From positions 273,665-337,664 of the forward strand of contig NZ_CP021850.1 in NCBI RefSeq assembly GCF_002896855.1: DNA of 64,000 nucleotides. Direction: 5' to 3'. The stretch is from Clostridium thermosuccinogenes. Its GTDB lineage: Bacteria > Bacillota > Clostridia > Acetivibrionales > DSM-5807. Positions 8,388 through 17,264 of the stretch are shown here, piece by piece (within the stretch, counting starts at the first letter, position 1; each line of letters starts with the position of its first letter). The notes below the pieces were generated by a model, which worked only from the letters and a program-made list of their open reading frames with translations, was not told the origin of the DNA and did no database searches. A program made the translations under genes and the position numbers.

Positions 8388-9446
8388 ATGACTATTGATA
8401 TTAATGAATATCTTGAAAGAAAAGAAGAGCCAAAGAAAAAATGGTTTATTTCAGAAAGTGAACTGGATGATGAACAGTATAATGTTTTATATGCAGAAAA
8501 AGGCAATCTTATAATAGAAGGGTGTGCAGGTAGCGGAAAAACAAATCTTGCTATGCATAGGCTAATCAAAATAATTAAGGAGGAAAAAGAAACAGCTTTA
8601 TTTGTTGTTTTTACAAAAGCTTTAAAGAGTTTTATTGAAAGTGGAGTAGAAGCCAATATTTTTAAGAAAGAAAATGTTCAGATTTGCTATGCACACCAAA
8701 TAGAACAAAAAATTAAAAATAATGATATTCAAAGTTTTGATTATGTTATAATAGATGAAGTTCAAGACTTGGATGTAAGTACTATAAAGAAGATTCTTAG
8801 TCTTTGCAAAAAGGAATTTATCTTTTTTGGAGATGATAAACAACAGATTTTTGTTGAAAAGAACAAAGGAATAACATTGGAGCAGATAAGGATGGTTTCC
8901 GGGGTTAGTAAAGAAAAATATAAAGTACTAAATAAAAACTATAGGCTTCCAAAGCAAATAGCAAAACTTTCAGGTGCAATCATTGATGATAATGGTGAGT
9001 TGCTTTCCAAATGTGTTAGAGATGACGGAACAAAACCGGTACTTGTTAAATGCAAGTCTTTTATTGATGAAATAGATTTTATAATAAGGAAAATTAAGAG
9101 TGAAAGATTAACAGATGTAGGAATTATATATAACAGGAACGAGTTGGTGGAGAAGGCTAGACAAGCTTTTGAAAGCAAGGGCATGGAAGTAGAATATAAG
9201 TATAAAACTTGGAATTACCTGAATTTTAATACGGACTTGCCCAAAATAGTAACTTATCATAGTGCTAAAGGTTTAGAGTTTGATACTGTTTTTTTGCCAT
9301 CATGCTCAATGGACTATGAAAAGCATAATTATAGAGAATCTTTATATGTAGCTTGTACAAGAGCAACGAAGTCATTATATATAACTTACATAGATCACTT
9401 AACTCCTTATATAAAAGTTGAATTTTGCAATCAAATATCATTTTAA
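8388..9446 (+). CDS. Compact superfamily 1 (UvrD/Rep-like) helicase
   Basis: A 352-residue SF1 helicase. Visible motifs in order: Q-like region (ESELDDEQYNVLYAEKG), Walker A GCAGSGKT at about 45-52, Walker B IDEVQDLD at about 122-129, motif III-like FFGDDKQQIF, motif IV NYRLPKQIAKL, motif V YHSAKGLEFDTVFLP and motif VI ESLYVACTRATKSLYITY. It is much shorter than UvrD, PcrA or GajB, lacking large 1B/2B insertions. ATG 8388 follows GGAGTG; the longer frame from 8145 is AT-rich filler. It heads five co-directional genes and is far more AT-rich than the flanking loci, which suggests transfer. Role probably in defence rather than general repair (inference). Confidence 0.82.
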   Translation: MTIDINEYLERKEEPKKKWFISESELDDEQYNVLYAEKGNLIIEGCAGSGKTNLAMHRLIKIIKEEKETALFVVFTKALKSFIESGVEANIFKKENVQICYAHQIEQKIKNNDIQSFDYVIIDEVQDLDVSTIKKILSLCKKEFIFFGDDKQQIFVEKNKGITLEQIRMVSGVSKEKYKVLNKNYRLPKQIAKLSGAIIDDNGELLSKCVRDDGTKPVLVKCKSFIDEIDFIIRKIKSERLTDVGIIYNRNELVEKARQAFESKGMEVEYKYKTWNYLNFNTDLPKIVTYHSAKGLEFDTVFLPSCSMDYEKHNYRESLYVACTRATKSLYITYIDHLTPYIKVEFCNQISF

Positions 9447-9460
9447 GGAGATTATACGAT

Positions 9461-11152
9461 ATGATATTTTATATACCAATAACATCATTAAATTTTAATG
9501 ATATATTTGCAACAGAAAGTATCTCGCCTAAAATTTACTACGAGCATAGGTTGTTTGGAACAAGTAGGCACTTTAGTACAAAAAATGCAGCATTAACCGA
9601 TGGCATTTTGTTGTTCAAAAATCCTGTAGATGTTGATCTTGATGAAAGTTTGAAATTAATTCAATATCCTCTAGTATTAAAGATGTCATTAAGTAAAAAT
9701 GATATAGATATGGATAATTTGAAGCAACTAAGTGGTAACATATATGTATACTTAAAAACTATTTACCTGTCTCCAATGAATGTTAAAGTATTGTTTTATT
9801 CCGAGGAACATCTTAAAAAAGTTATAGATAATTCATTATATAATTTAGAAACAAAGACATTAAGAAAGTATGCTAATAACTTTGCTATTATTAAAAAGGA
9901 GGATAAGGAAAAGAATTTGTGTAACGAGAAACCAAGTGTTTCATATGATATAACAGAGGATTATATAATAAATGAGGTAAAAAACGATTCTTTCTTTAAT
10001 ACAATTAAAGGTTTTTATTACGGATTGCTCTACACCAAACCAGAAATTATTTATAGTAGTGAATATGATATACAAATATTTCAGGTACTGACTTTATTGA
10101 ATAATATTATATCTAAAAAAAGAAAGTTTTTTAAGAGAATAAATAGAATAAAAGACTTTACTATTAAAGAAAGAGACTTTAATAAGAATAATACAAATAT
10201 GATAAGAATAAATAATACCAAAAGGAGTATGACGCTTAACAGAAAATACTTTACCAGTGTTTTAGAAGAAGAAGAGATTGGTGTTTTAAACATTATTTTA
10301 AATGAAATAGTTCAAGCAAACATGGAAATGAAGCAAAAATTCACTTTTGATTACATTAAAAAATTACTTGTTTCAATTGGTATGAATGTTAGTAAAAGAT
10401 ATGGCGAAAACTCTGTGTATAAAGCAGACTTAGTATATATTTATAAAAGGATGATAAATGGGCAAGCTACTATAGATAGCTCTTATTTAAAATCTGATTT
10501 AATGAAGAACTTTTTTGCTGTTTTACTAAAAGGAAAGGACATGCAAGCTTTAAAATCCTATCTGTCTGCTGAAGCAAATAGGAAACCATGTATTGCCTTT
10601 GCTATTGCAGGAGCTATAATAGGCTTCGCAGATTTACCAAAAACTTTTACAAAGCCAATATTTGATAATGCTCAATTATCTATGGATATTGATTTTCAAT
10701 TGAGAAATATAAGGATTATGATTTGGAAATATAATAATAGTAAATATATATATTGTAAGAGATTATTTTCTCTTATTACGATTCTGAAAAGATGTGATAA
10801 CTATTATAATTTTATAAAAAAACTTCCATACATCAAAAGTTGTATTGATAAAAACATTGAGTTAATTAATACTGGTGATAGACTAAATGTAATAATACAT
10901 AGTAGTACCGACACCAGGTACGTGATTGTTTTATATATGAAAAAGTACAAAAATGTCGCTTCGAGGTTTAAGAAAAGAATTGATACAATGGGAATTTCTA
11001 AAAATATAATAAAAGGTATTTATCCAGTTTTTACTTACTATAAAATTTCTAATAATGATAGACAGAATTTAAATCCTGACGATGAAAAAGATTTGATTAA
11101 AATACTTGAACAAATAAACGGATATTTAACATCAAAAAAGAAGGATGGGTAA
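9461..11152 (+). CDS. Uncharacterised 563-residue cassette protein
   Basis: I do not recognise a domain. The N-terminus carries a distinctive stretch, NFNDIFATESISPKIYYEHR followed by LFGTSRHF, that looks like a conserved motif block rather than random sequence. The middle is rich in Lys, Asn and Ile, and a block near residues 350-410 (SDLMKNFFAVLLKGKDMQAL then AFAIAGAIIGFADLPKTF) looks helical. No signal peptide or clear membrane segments. AAGGAGA at 9446-9452 sits 8 nt before ATG 9461, so the upstream start at 9425 is unlikely. The gene begins 14 nt after the helicase and probably works with it, for example as an effector or sensor subunit (inference). Confidence 0.7.
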   Translation: MIFYIPITSLNFNDIFATESISPKIYYEHRLFGTSRHFSTKNAALTDGILLFKNPVDVDLDESLKLIQYPLVLKMSLSKNDIDMDNLKQLSGNIYVYLKTIYLSPMNVKVLFYSEEHLKKVIDNSLYNLETKTLRKYANNFAIIKKEDKEKNLCNEKPSVSYDITEDYIINEVKNDSFFNTIKGFYYGLLYTKPEIIYSSEYDIQIFQVLTLLNNIISKKRKFFKRINRIKDFTIKERDFNKNNTNMIRINNTKRSMTLNRKYFTSVLEEEEIGVLNIILNEIVQANMEMKQKFTFDYIKKLLVSIGMNVSKRYGENSVYKADLVYIYKRMINGQATIDSSYLKSDLMKNFFAVLLKGKDMQALKSYLSAEANRKPCIAFAIAGAIIGFADLPKTFTKPIFDNAQLSMDIDFQLRNIRIMIWKYNNSKYIYCKRLFSLITILKRCDNYYNFIKKLPYIKSCIDKNIELINTGDRLNVIIHSSTDTRYVIVLYMKKYKNVASRFKKRIDTMGISKNIIKGIYPVFTYYKISNNDRQNLNPDDEKDLIKILEQINGYLTSKKKDG

Positions 11153-11155
11153 GTT

Positions 11156-11518
11156 ATGTATTGCTATAATAAAAGGTCGGCGTATTCTGATAATGAGATA
11201 GCAAAGCTCATTAGGGATAAAATGGAAGACAATAATCATACAGCAGCAGACTTGGTCGATATGTACAAAATAAAGTACAAGGACTTAAATGAACAGATTA
11301 TACAATATATGTGCTCTGGAACGGTTACCTATAACCTAGATATGTATAAGATTGCAGCAGATTATCTGAATATATCTTTTGAAGAATTGACAAGTATAAT
11401 TGAAGATAATGACGAGTTAAGCTATAGAAAATATTCAGATGAGACATATAATGAGTTTACTGAAATACTTAATTATTTGTTTTCAGAGATGATCAGGCAG
11501 GAAAAGCTTAGCCAATGA
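11156..11518 (+). CDS. Small Xre-like putative regulator
   Basis: A 120-residue protein whose first 75 residues look like a divergent Xre-type helix-turn-helix: IAKLIRDKMEDNNHTAADL, then a recognition-helix-like IIQYMCSGTVTYNLDMYKIA and ADYLNISFEELTS, the last strongly recalling the end of Xre domains. The C-terminal 40 residues are acidic and helical. It starts 4 nt after the previous stop and its stop overlaps the next frame (ATGA). Small Xre proteins next to an ImmA-type peptidase are typically repressors cleaved by that peptidase; here the likely target site is the palindrome at 8333-8346. The HTH call is moderate. Confidence 0.6.
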   Translation: MYCYNKRSAYSDNEIAKLIRDKMEDNNHTAADLVDMYKIKYKDLNEQIIQYMCSGTVTYNLDMYKIAADYLNISFEELTSIIEDNDELSYRKYSDETYNEFTEILNYLFSEMIRQEKLSQ

Positions 11519-11565
11519 ATAATATGCCTTGTGATAATAATATGCCTTGTGATTGGGAGATTTAT

Positions 11566-12345
11566 ATGAAAACGACCTATGAATATATAATTGAATGCGT
11601 GAGTACATTCCGTAAAAAATTTGAATTAGGGGAACATGAACCCATCAATGATATTTTTAGCATTGTTGATGATAGTTTCTTAATTCTAAAGTTCCCAAAT
11701 AAAATGGGTGTTTCAGGTGTATCAACAGAAAAAAAAGATAGAAATAAAACATATAAATGTATATACATTAATACCAATGAGCCGATAGGAAGACAAAACT
11801 TTACTTTTGCTCATGAGTTATATCATATATACTTTAAAAAAGCTACTAGTGCTCTTTGCCTAGAGGATGAGCGGGATAAAGATGAAGTTGAGAAAGAAGC
11901 AGAAATGTTTGCAAGCAATCTATTAATTCCACGGTATTGGCTATTGAAAAAGTTTAAGGATTATGGTTTGAAAAATAATAAAAAGATTGAAATGCATCAT
12001 GTATTTTGGTTGCAAAGGGAATTTAATGTATCATTTCAAGCAATTATATATGCAATTGATGATTTGGGAAAGCATGAAATTTATGGTAAATTTTCGGAAT
12101 ACATACCTCAGATACCGGAGTACTTTAAGCAATATTACAATAGCAATTGGGACAAACTTGAAAAAGAAACCAAAAAGTTTTCGCCGGATCTTAATTTGAA
12201 TTCTGTTATCCCTGTATATGAGTTTCCGGAAAGGTTTAAGAAGAATTTAATTAATAATTTCTTAAGGGGACTTGTTGAATTTGAAGTGGTAGAAGATATT
12301 TTCAACTTTTTTGAAAAAAGAGATGAACTGGAAAAATACTTATGA
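11566..12345 (+). CDS. ImmA/IrrE-family zinc metallopeptidase
   Basis: A 259-residue COG2856-type peptidase. The zinc site is HELYH in QNFTFAHELYHIYFKK, and the downstream glutamate ligand is in EKEAEMFASNLLIPRYWLL, both in the family arrangement. ImmA cleaves the ICEBs1 repressor ImmR and IrrE cleaves DdrO, so this protein probably cleaves or antagonises the adjacent Xre-like protein in response to a signal. ATG 11566 has GGGAG 6 nt upstream; an alternative ATG at 11515 overlaps the preceding stop and would add 17 residues that include an exact 18-bp tandem duplication (NNMPCD twice). Its 3' end lies next to the PIN gene. Confidence 0.85.
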   Translation: MKTTYEYIIECVSTFRKKFELGEHEPINDIFSIVDDSFLILKFPNKMGVSGVSTEKKDRNKTYKCIYINTNEPIGRQNFTFAHELYHIYFKKATSALCLEDERDKDEVEKEAEMFASNLLIPRYWLLKKFKDYGLKNNKKIEMHHVFWLQREFNVSFQAIIYAIDDLGKHEIYGKFSEYIPQIPEYFKQYYNSNWDKLEKETKKFSPDLNLNSVIPVYEFPERFKKNLINNFLRGLVEFEVVEDIFNFFEKRDELEKYL

Positions 12346-12373
12346 GGGTCAGAAAGAGAGGTTATACTTACAT

Positions 12374-13069
12374 ATGCCTTTAGAATCAAGTTTCCTAGAC
12401 TATCCTATTTGTGATACGGATATTTGGATAGACCTTTCGAAAGTATCCAAAAATTATATAATCTTCAATGTTTATGAAAAGGCATTTCTTTCAGATGCCG
12501 TGGTTTTCGAGCTAAAGAATAAAAGCATTGATAATGAACAAGTCTTTAAATGTGCATTAGATGCTTATAAAGCAGAGAAAAATAAGGGCAATGTTTATAG
12601 ATTGGATATTAATGACTCTAATATCTTTGACGAAAATGAAAAAAGAGTAGTAAAAAAATTATTTGTGGACAATGACATCGAATACGATGATTCTAAAAAG
12701 TGCTTTAAAAGAAAAAAACATTTAGGAGAAAAGGTTTCATTAATATATGCTGCGGTACTAAAATTAAAGGTACTACTATGCGATGAAAGAGAAAGCGGGA
12801 TTGAAAGGCATAGAAGTGATATAAAGCTTTCTTTTGGTAATAAATTTCCTTACATTCAGATTGTGAGACTTAAAGAATTGCTTTTGCGTAGTGGACATAC
12901 AGAGGAATCTGCATATCAAATAATAGATCAAGCAAAAAAACATCAGCAAGAGCTAGTTCAAGTAGATGCAGATGATGTGGATATTGAGGTTAACATGAAA
13001 AAGGGAGTCGTTACAATGAATAGTTTGAGTGCTTTGAAAAAAGGGCTTGAACTAAAAGGAAAAATGTAA
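12374..13069 (+). CDS. PIN-domain-like ribonuclease
   Basis: A 231-residue protein with the acidic layout of PIN nucleases: CDTDIWIDL at about 13-21 (first Asp), VVFELKNK (Glu) and, near residue 125, LGEKVSLIYAAVLKLKVLL followed by CDERESG, matching the GE...A..LA....LLTDD pattern of VapC-type toxins. The C-terminal 60 residues form a separate basic helical part. The domain is usually RNA-cleaving and toxic, which suggests the effector of the cassette. Start is uncertain: ATG 12374 follows GAGAGG at a slightly long 12 nt; 12323 would overlap the peptidase gene. The PIN call rests on motif spacing only. Confidence 0.65.
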   Translation: MPLESSFLDYPICDTDIWIDLSKVSKNYIIFNVYEKAFLSDAVVFELKNKSIDNEQVFKCALDAYKAEKNKGNVYRLDINDSNIFDENEKRVVKKLFVDNDIEYDDSKKCFKRKKHLGEKVSLIYAAVLKLKVLLCDERESGIERHRSDIKLSFGNKFPYIQIVRLKELLLRSGHTEESAYQIIDQAKKHQQELVQVDADDVDIEVNMKKGVVTMNSLSALKKGLELKGKM

Positions 13070-13131
13070 GGTTCGACTAATACTACAGCGCTAACAAAAG
13101 TATGAACATTGGCAACAGAATATGGTAAAGT

Positions 13132-13218
13132 AATATTGAGGGTTCGGTAAAAGGCATTGCAGTGATTAATGTATATGATATTATATTGTCATAAAACAGT
13201 AACCGAATTCTCAATATT
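13132..13218. repeat. Long inverted repeat flanking a 53-nt insert, 3' of the cassette
   Basis: AATATTGAGGGTTCGGT (13132-13148) is complementary to ACCGAATTCTCAATATT (13202-13218) except for two central positions. The arms enclose about 53 AT-rich nt that may pair further. No T-run follows. It sits 60 nt after the PIN gene and could be a stable RNA hairpin, a small mobile-element relic or the boundary of the transferred cassette. The rest of the gap up to 13560 shows no convincing gene; a TATAAT at 13498-13503 lacks a good -35. Confidence 0.6.
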
Positions 13219-13560
13219 ATGAAAGTGGTAGGTAGATGGAACTGAAGTTAATCCTTGAAACAATACCATTGTGTAGCTCTCTTTCCAGCATACTTCCTAC
13301 CCTGAAATTACCTATCATTAGGACTTTTCTTCTTTTCGAACGCATTCACCTCACATGAATTTCAGCGCTTTCAGCTTATCTGGAACAGCATACATATATT
13401 CACAGCATATCACTCATGATATCATCCAATTTTTGGACCTATCCTTTTCATACTACTGTCGTTCTTTCAAAGACTTATCTCCTAAAATCAAAATTAGTAT
13501 AATTGAAAAGTGTCAAAGATATAGAAAAGTCATTTCGATATCAGAAGAGAGGTTAGTCAA

Positions 13561-14514
13561 TTGAGTCAAAAAGTTAAGTCTTTCAAGGCCCGCAAATGGA
13601 CAAGGGATGATAGTGAGCTGGCGCTCTTGGGACTCCCGACATTTGTATGGTATGTGTTGTTTTGCTATTTGCCCATGTTCGGGTTAATTTTAGCCTTTAA
13701 AGATTACAAAATCAAAGCTGGTCAGGGCTTCTTGTATAGCTTGATTCACAGCGAGTGGAGCGGCTTTAAGAATTTTACCTATTTTATCAACTCCAACGCC
13801 TTCAGCATGGTTCTTCGCAATACAATATTATACAACCTGGTGTTTATTGTTTTGGGCATAGCTATACCGGTAACCCTGGCAATTCTCATCAGCTACATTT
13901 ATAGCAAGACCCTGGCTAAGGTATACCAGACCACCATGTTTTTCCCACACTTTATGTCATGGGTTGTGGTAAGTTACTTTGCTTATGCCTTCTTAAGCCC
14001 GGACAAAGGCTTCCTTAATAGCATGATAAGCTATTTTGGCGGCGAAAGGGTCATGTGGTATATGGAATCAAAATACTGGCCTTTTATTCTTGTTTTTATG
14101 CAAGTTTGGAAAACCACAGGCTACAACATGGTAGTTTATTTGGCCAGCATAACGAGTATAGATACATCTCTCTATGAGGCTGCTACTATTGACGGAGCCA
14201 ACCACTGGCAGCAGACGAGATATATAACTTTACCGTGTATGAAGCCTATCATGATCATGATGTTTATATTGAGCGTAGGTAGGATATTCTATTCCGATTT
14301 CGGGCTGTTTTATCAGATAACCCGGGGAGTGCCCAATGCCCTTTATAAGGTTGCCTCTACTTTTGATACGTATATATACAACAGCTTGCAATCCAATATG
14401 CCGATAGGAAAGACTGTTGCGGCTTCTTTCTTCCAGTCAGTTGCCTGCTGCATTACGATTTTGATAGCTAACTGGATTATTAGAAGGATTGATAAGGATA
14501 GTGCGATTATCTAA
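13561..14514 (+). CDS. Carbohydrate ABC transporter permease, LplB/UgpA type
   Basis: First permease of a CUT1-family sugar importer, 317 residues with about six hydrophobic segments, the first being LALLGLPTFVWYVLFCYLPM. The EAA loop that contacts the ATPase is YEAATIDGANHWQQTRYITL. Proteins of the LplB subtype typically move oligosaccharides or aldouronates. The TTG start at 13561 follows AGAGAGG by a suitable distance. The second permease follows 15 nt downstream. No ATPase gene is present in the window, as is usual for Firmicutes importers served by a shared MsmX. Confidence 0.92.
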   Translation: MSQKVKSFKARKWTRDDSELALLGLPTFVWYVLFCYLPMFGLILAFKDYKIKAGQGFLYSLIHSEWSGFKNFTYFINSNAFSMVLRNTILYNLVFIVLGIAIPVTLAILISYIYSKTLAKVYQTTMFFPHFMSWVVVSYFAYAFLSPDKGFLNSMISYFGGERVMWYMESKYWPFILVFMQVWKTTGYNMVVYLASITSIDTSLYEAATIDGANHWQQTRYITLPCMKPIMIMMFILSVGRIFYSDFGLFYQITRGVPNALYKVASTFDTYIYNSLQSNMPIGKTVAASFFQSVACCITILIANWIIRRIDKDSAII

Positions 14515-14529
14515 CACTGCAGGGGAGCG

Positions 14530-15435
14530 ATGAATGGAATGAGTAAACTTAATAGAATTAAACCTTTGACAAATTATATGTTTAATTTGTTGTTTGTGAT
14601 ATTGTCGCTGATCAGTATCCTGCCGGTGGTTCTGGTATTTATGGCGTCGATTTCTTCCGAAACTTCGATTGCGAAATATGGATATCAATTCTGGCCGGAG
14701 GAGTTCTCCTTTGTTGCCTATTCCTTCTTGTGGAATGAAAGGGCATCAATCTTTCAGGCATTATTTGTATCTGTTTGCGTAACAGTTGTGGGAACTGCTT
14801 TAGGGGTTTTATTGACGACGACAATGGGCTATGTCCTTTCGCGGCTTAACTTCCGTGGAAATGGATTTTATACATGGGTTGTATTTATACCTATGATATT
14901 TAACGGCGGAATGGCTGCCAATTATGTGGTGGTAAGCAAGTTTTTGCATTTGAACAATACTATTTGGGCTTTGATATTGCCGTTATGCGTTTCATCCTTT
15001 AATGTAATTGTTTGCAAGACCTTTTTCAGAACCACCATACCGGATTCCATTATAGAATCGGTAAAAATAGACGGAGGGGGCCAGCTGACGATATTCCTGA
15101 GAATAGTGATGCCAATTTCGAAACCGTTGATTGCAACTATTGCGTTGTTCCTTAGTTTCGGATATTGGAACGACTGGTTTCAGTCGTCCCTGTATATCAG
15201 CAATAAAGCCCTTTTGTCCTTGCAGGCAATGCTTAACAATATCCAGAAAAATATCGAATATATTGCCAATAATCCCAGCGCCGGAGTATCCTTGCAGCAA
15301 TATAAGAACTCCATGCCTACTGAACCGGTGAGGATGGCTATTGCTATTGTGATTGTTGTACCTATTGCTTGTGTTTATCCGTTTTTCCAGAGATTTTTCA
15401 TCAAAGGTCTGACCATCGGAGCTATAAAAGGATAA
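14530..15435 (+). CDS. Carbohydrate ABC transporter permease, YtcP/MalG type
   Basis: Second permease of the importer, 301 residues. Six hydrophobic segments are visible, beginning YMFNLLFVILSLISILPVVL, and the EAA loop is ESVKIDGGGQLTIFLRIVMP. The C-terminus ending QRFFIKGLTIGAIKG is typical of this half of LplB/YtcP pairs. ATG 14530 has GGGGAG upstream. It forms a heterodimer with the preceding permease and receives substrate from the lipoprotein encoded at 15591. Confidence 0.92.
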   Translation: MNGMSKLNRIKPLTNYMFNLLFVILSLISILPVVLVFMASISSETSIAKYGYQFWPEEFSFVAYSFLWNERASIFQALFVSVCVTVVGTALGVLLTTTMGYVLSRLNFRGNGFYTWVVFIPMIFNGGMAANYVVVSKFLHLNNTIWALILPLCVSSFNVIVCKTFFRTTIPDSIIESVKIDGGGQLTIFLRIVMPISKPLIATIALFLSFGYWNDWFQSSLYISNKALLSLQAMLNNIQKNIEYIANNPSAGVSLQQYKNSMPTEPVRMAIAIVIVVPIACVYPFFQRFFIKGLTIGAIKG

Positions 15436-15449
15436 GAACTCGATATCAG

Positions 15450-15475
15450 GAACCGGGAAAGGCCGGCCCAGGTTC
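15450..15475 (+). terminator. Hairpin between permease and binding-protein genes
   Basis: GAACCGGG (15450-15457) pairs with CCC-A-GGTTC (15467-15475) and is followed by only a short T-rich stretch. It may be a partial terminator or an mRNA end that lets the binding protein be made in excess of the permeases, a common device in CUT1 operons. Confidence 0.45.
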
Positions 15476-15590
15476 TTGTTATAGATGGCTTGCGTCTTGA
15501 GAAAACTACTATGGAAGGTAAAGGCGCAGACCGAAATCAGATTTTTATCAAAGTATATGCACTAATTGTGCAAAAATAAGGAGGAATTTT

Positions 15591-17072
15591 ATGAAAGGGA
15601 AAAAACTAGCAGCCCTTCTTTTATCGATGTCATTGTTTGCATCGATAGTGGCAGGATGCGGAAATAGTGGAAAAGGGACCGACAACACTGGTACTGGCAC
15701 AGGAACTGGAAACAATGCGACAACCACGACTGCTACTGATGAAGTGGCAACCATAAAATGGGTCACCGTAGGAAATGGAATGCCGGATAATTACGACGCA
15801 TGGAAAAAGAATATCAATTCTTACCTCGGGGAAAAGATCGGCGTAAATATAGAAATGGAAGTAATTCCATGGGGTGACTGGGACAGCAGGAGGAGCGTAC
15901 TGGTAAATACCGGCGGTGATTACGATATTTTGTTCACAAACTCGGGAACCTATACCAGCGATGTAAAGCTGGGAGCTTTCATGGATATTTCCGATTTGGT
16001 TAAGACTTCAGCATCTGACCTTTACAACTATATTCCCAGCGATTATTGGGATGCATCCAAAGTAGACGGAAAAATATATGCTGTTCCGACTTACAAAGAC
16101 AGTTCAGCAACCCAGTATTTCGTATGGGATGAAAAGTTGGCAAAAGACAATGGCATAGAGGTTGAAAAGATTACCTCACTGAAGGACCTGGTAGAACCTA
16201 TGAAGAAGTTGAAGGAAGCTACAGGAAGCGCTCCTTTCATCCTCAGCAGCTCCGGGCTGGAAGCTATTTTTGGTATGAGCTATGATTCAATGAGCTCCGG
16301 GCTTCCTGCAATTGGTGTAAAATATGACGATGAAACCCGTACTGTTGTGAATGTATTTGAGCAGAAGGATATCATGGATCAGTTGTCCGTATTGCACGAA
16401 ATGTACAAAGCCGGCATAATTAATGCTGATGCGCCCACTCTGGCAGAAACACCGAGCTATAGGCCATTCTTTGTTGCACAGGGATGGAGCCTTGCTGCAA
16501 AGACCACTTGGGGTCCTAACATGGGCGTGGATGCAGTTGCCATCCAGTGGGGAGATACCATTGTATCCAATGAAACTGTTCAGGGATCTTTGAACTGTAT
16601 TTCAGCAAACACCAAATATCCTGAGAAATGTCTCGAGTTCCTCCAGATGGTCAACCTGGACACTTATGTAAGAGATGCTTTCTACTATGGACTGGAAAAT
16701 GACAACTTCAAATACACCGAAGATAAGAAGATAGAAAGATTGAATACCGACTGGTCAATGGCAGGTTACACCCAGGGAACATTCTTCACTGTAAGCCAGT
16801 TGGCAACCGATGAATTCAATCAGTGGGATGAAGTTAAGGAACTGAACGCAAAGGCAAAAGGTTCCGTGCTGCTGGGCTTTAGCTTCGATACATCTTCAGT
16901 AGCCGACGAACTTAGCAACTGCATCGAAATCTACAGACGTTATAAGAGCGAATTGCTGACCGGTATGGCCGAACCGGTTTCTACAGTGAAAGAGATGATA
17001 AAAGAGATGAATGATGCTGGTTTGCAGAAGATTATAGAAGAAGCTCAGAATCAGATAAACGCATCCTTTTAA
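15591..17072 (+). CDS. Sugar-binding lipoprotein of the ABC importer
   Basis: A 493-residue extracellular solute-binding protein (family 1 type). The signal peptide KGKKLAALLLSMSLFASIV ends in the lipobox V-A-G-C at about residues 21-24, followed by a Gly/Thr/Asn-rich linker. The mature part has the usual two-lobed signatures (WGDWDSRRSVLVNTGGDYDI and LNCISANTKYPEKCLEFLQM). It should capture an oligosaccharide outside the cell and pass it to the permeases at 13561 and 14530. AGGAGG precedes ATG 15591. Confidence 0.9.
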   Translation: MKGKKLAALLLSMSLFASIVAGCGNSGKGTDNTGTGTGTGNNATTTTATDEVATIKWVTVGNGMPDNYDAWKKNINSYLGEKIGVNIEMEVIPWGDWDSRRSVLVNTGGDYDILFTNSGTYTSDVKLGAFMDISDLVKTSASDLYNYIPSDYWDASKVDGKIYAVPTYKDSSATQYFVWDEKLAKDNGIEVEKITSLKDLVEPMKKLKEATGSAPFILSSSGLEAIFGMSYDSMSSGLPAIGVKYDDETRTVVNVFEQKDIMDQLSVLHEMYKAGIINADAPTLAETPSYRPFFVAQGWSLAAKTTWGPNMGVDAVAIQWGDTIVSNETVQGSLNCISANTKYPEKCLEFLQMVNLDTYVRDAFYYGLENDNFKYTEDKKIERLNTDWSMAGYTQGTFFTVSQLATDEFNQWDEVKELNAKAKGSVLLGFSFDTSSVADELSNCIEIYRRYKSELLTGMAEPVSTVKEMIKEMNDAGLQKIIEEAQNQINASF

Positions 17073-17143
17073 TCACGGGAGCTAGTATAGCTTCACAACG
17101 ATTCATTGAGATATTAACTGTATAATTGCTTTAAATAGAATGG

Positions 17144-17184
17144 GCAAAAGTAAGATGGGAAAAATAATCCTGTCTTACTTTTGC
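17144..17184 (+). terminator. Stable hairpin after the binding-protein gene
   Basis: GCAAAAGTAAGA (17144-17155) pairs exactly with TCTTACTTTTGC (17173-17184). There is no good T-run after it, so it may terminate weakly or protect the 3' end of the transporter transcript. Confidence 0.5.
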
Positions 17185-17235
17185 GCGTTCAAAAAACATC
17201 AGCAAGCTGCGAAGGGAAGACCAGGGATCGCCAGT

Positions 17236-17264
17236 TTGATAAGGCAGAGCAATTATTGTATAAT
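17236..17264 (+). promoter_or_regulatory. Promoter of the YesM/YesN-type operon
   Basis: TTGATA (17236-17241), a 17-nt spacer and TATAAT (17259-17264). Directly after the -10, AGATAACGC (17265-17273) is matched by the inverted copy GCGTTATCT at 17342-17350 inside the leader, about 70 nt away; this could be an operator pair or a leader RNA stem. The kinase start lies at 17406. Confidence 0.7.
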
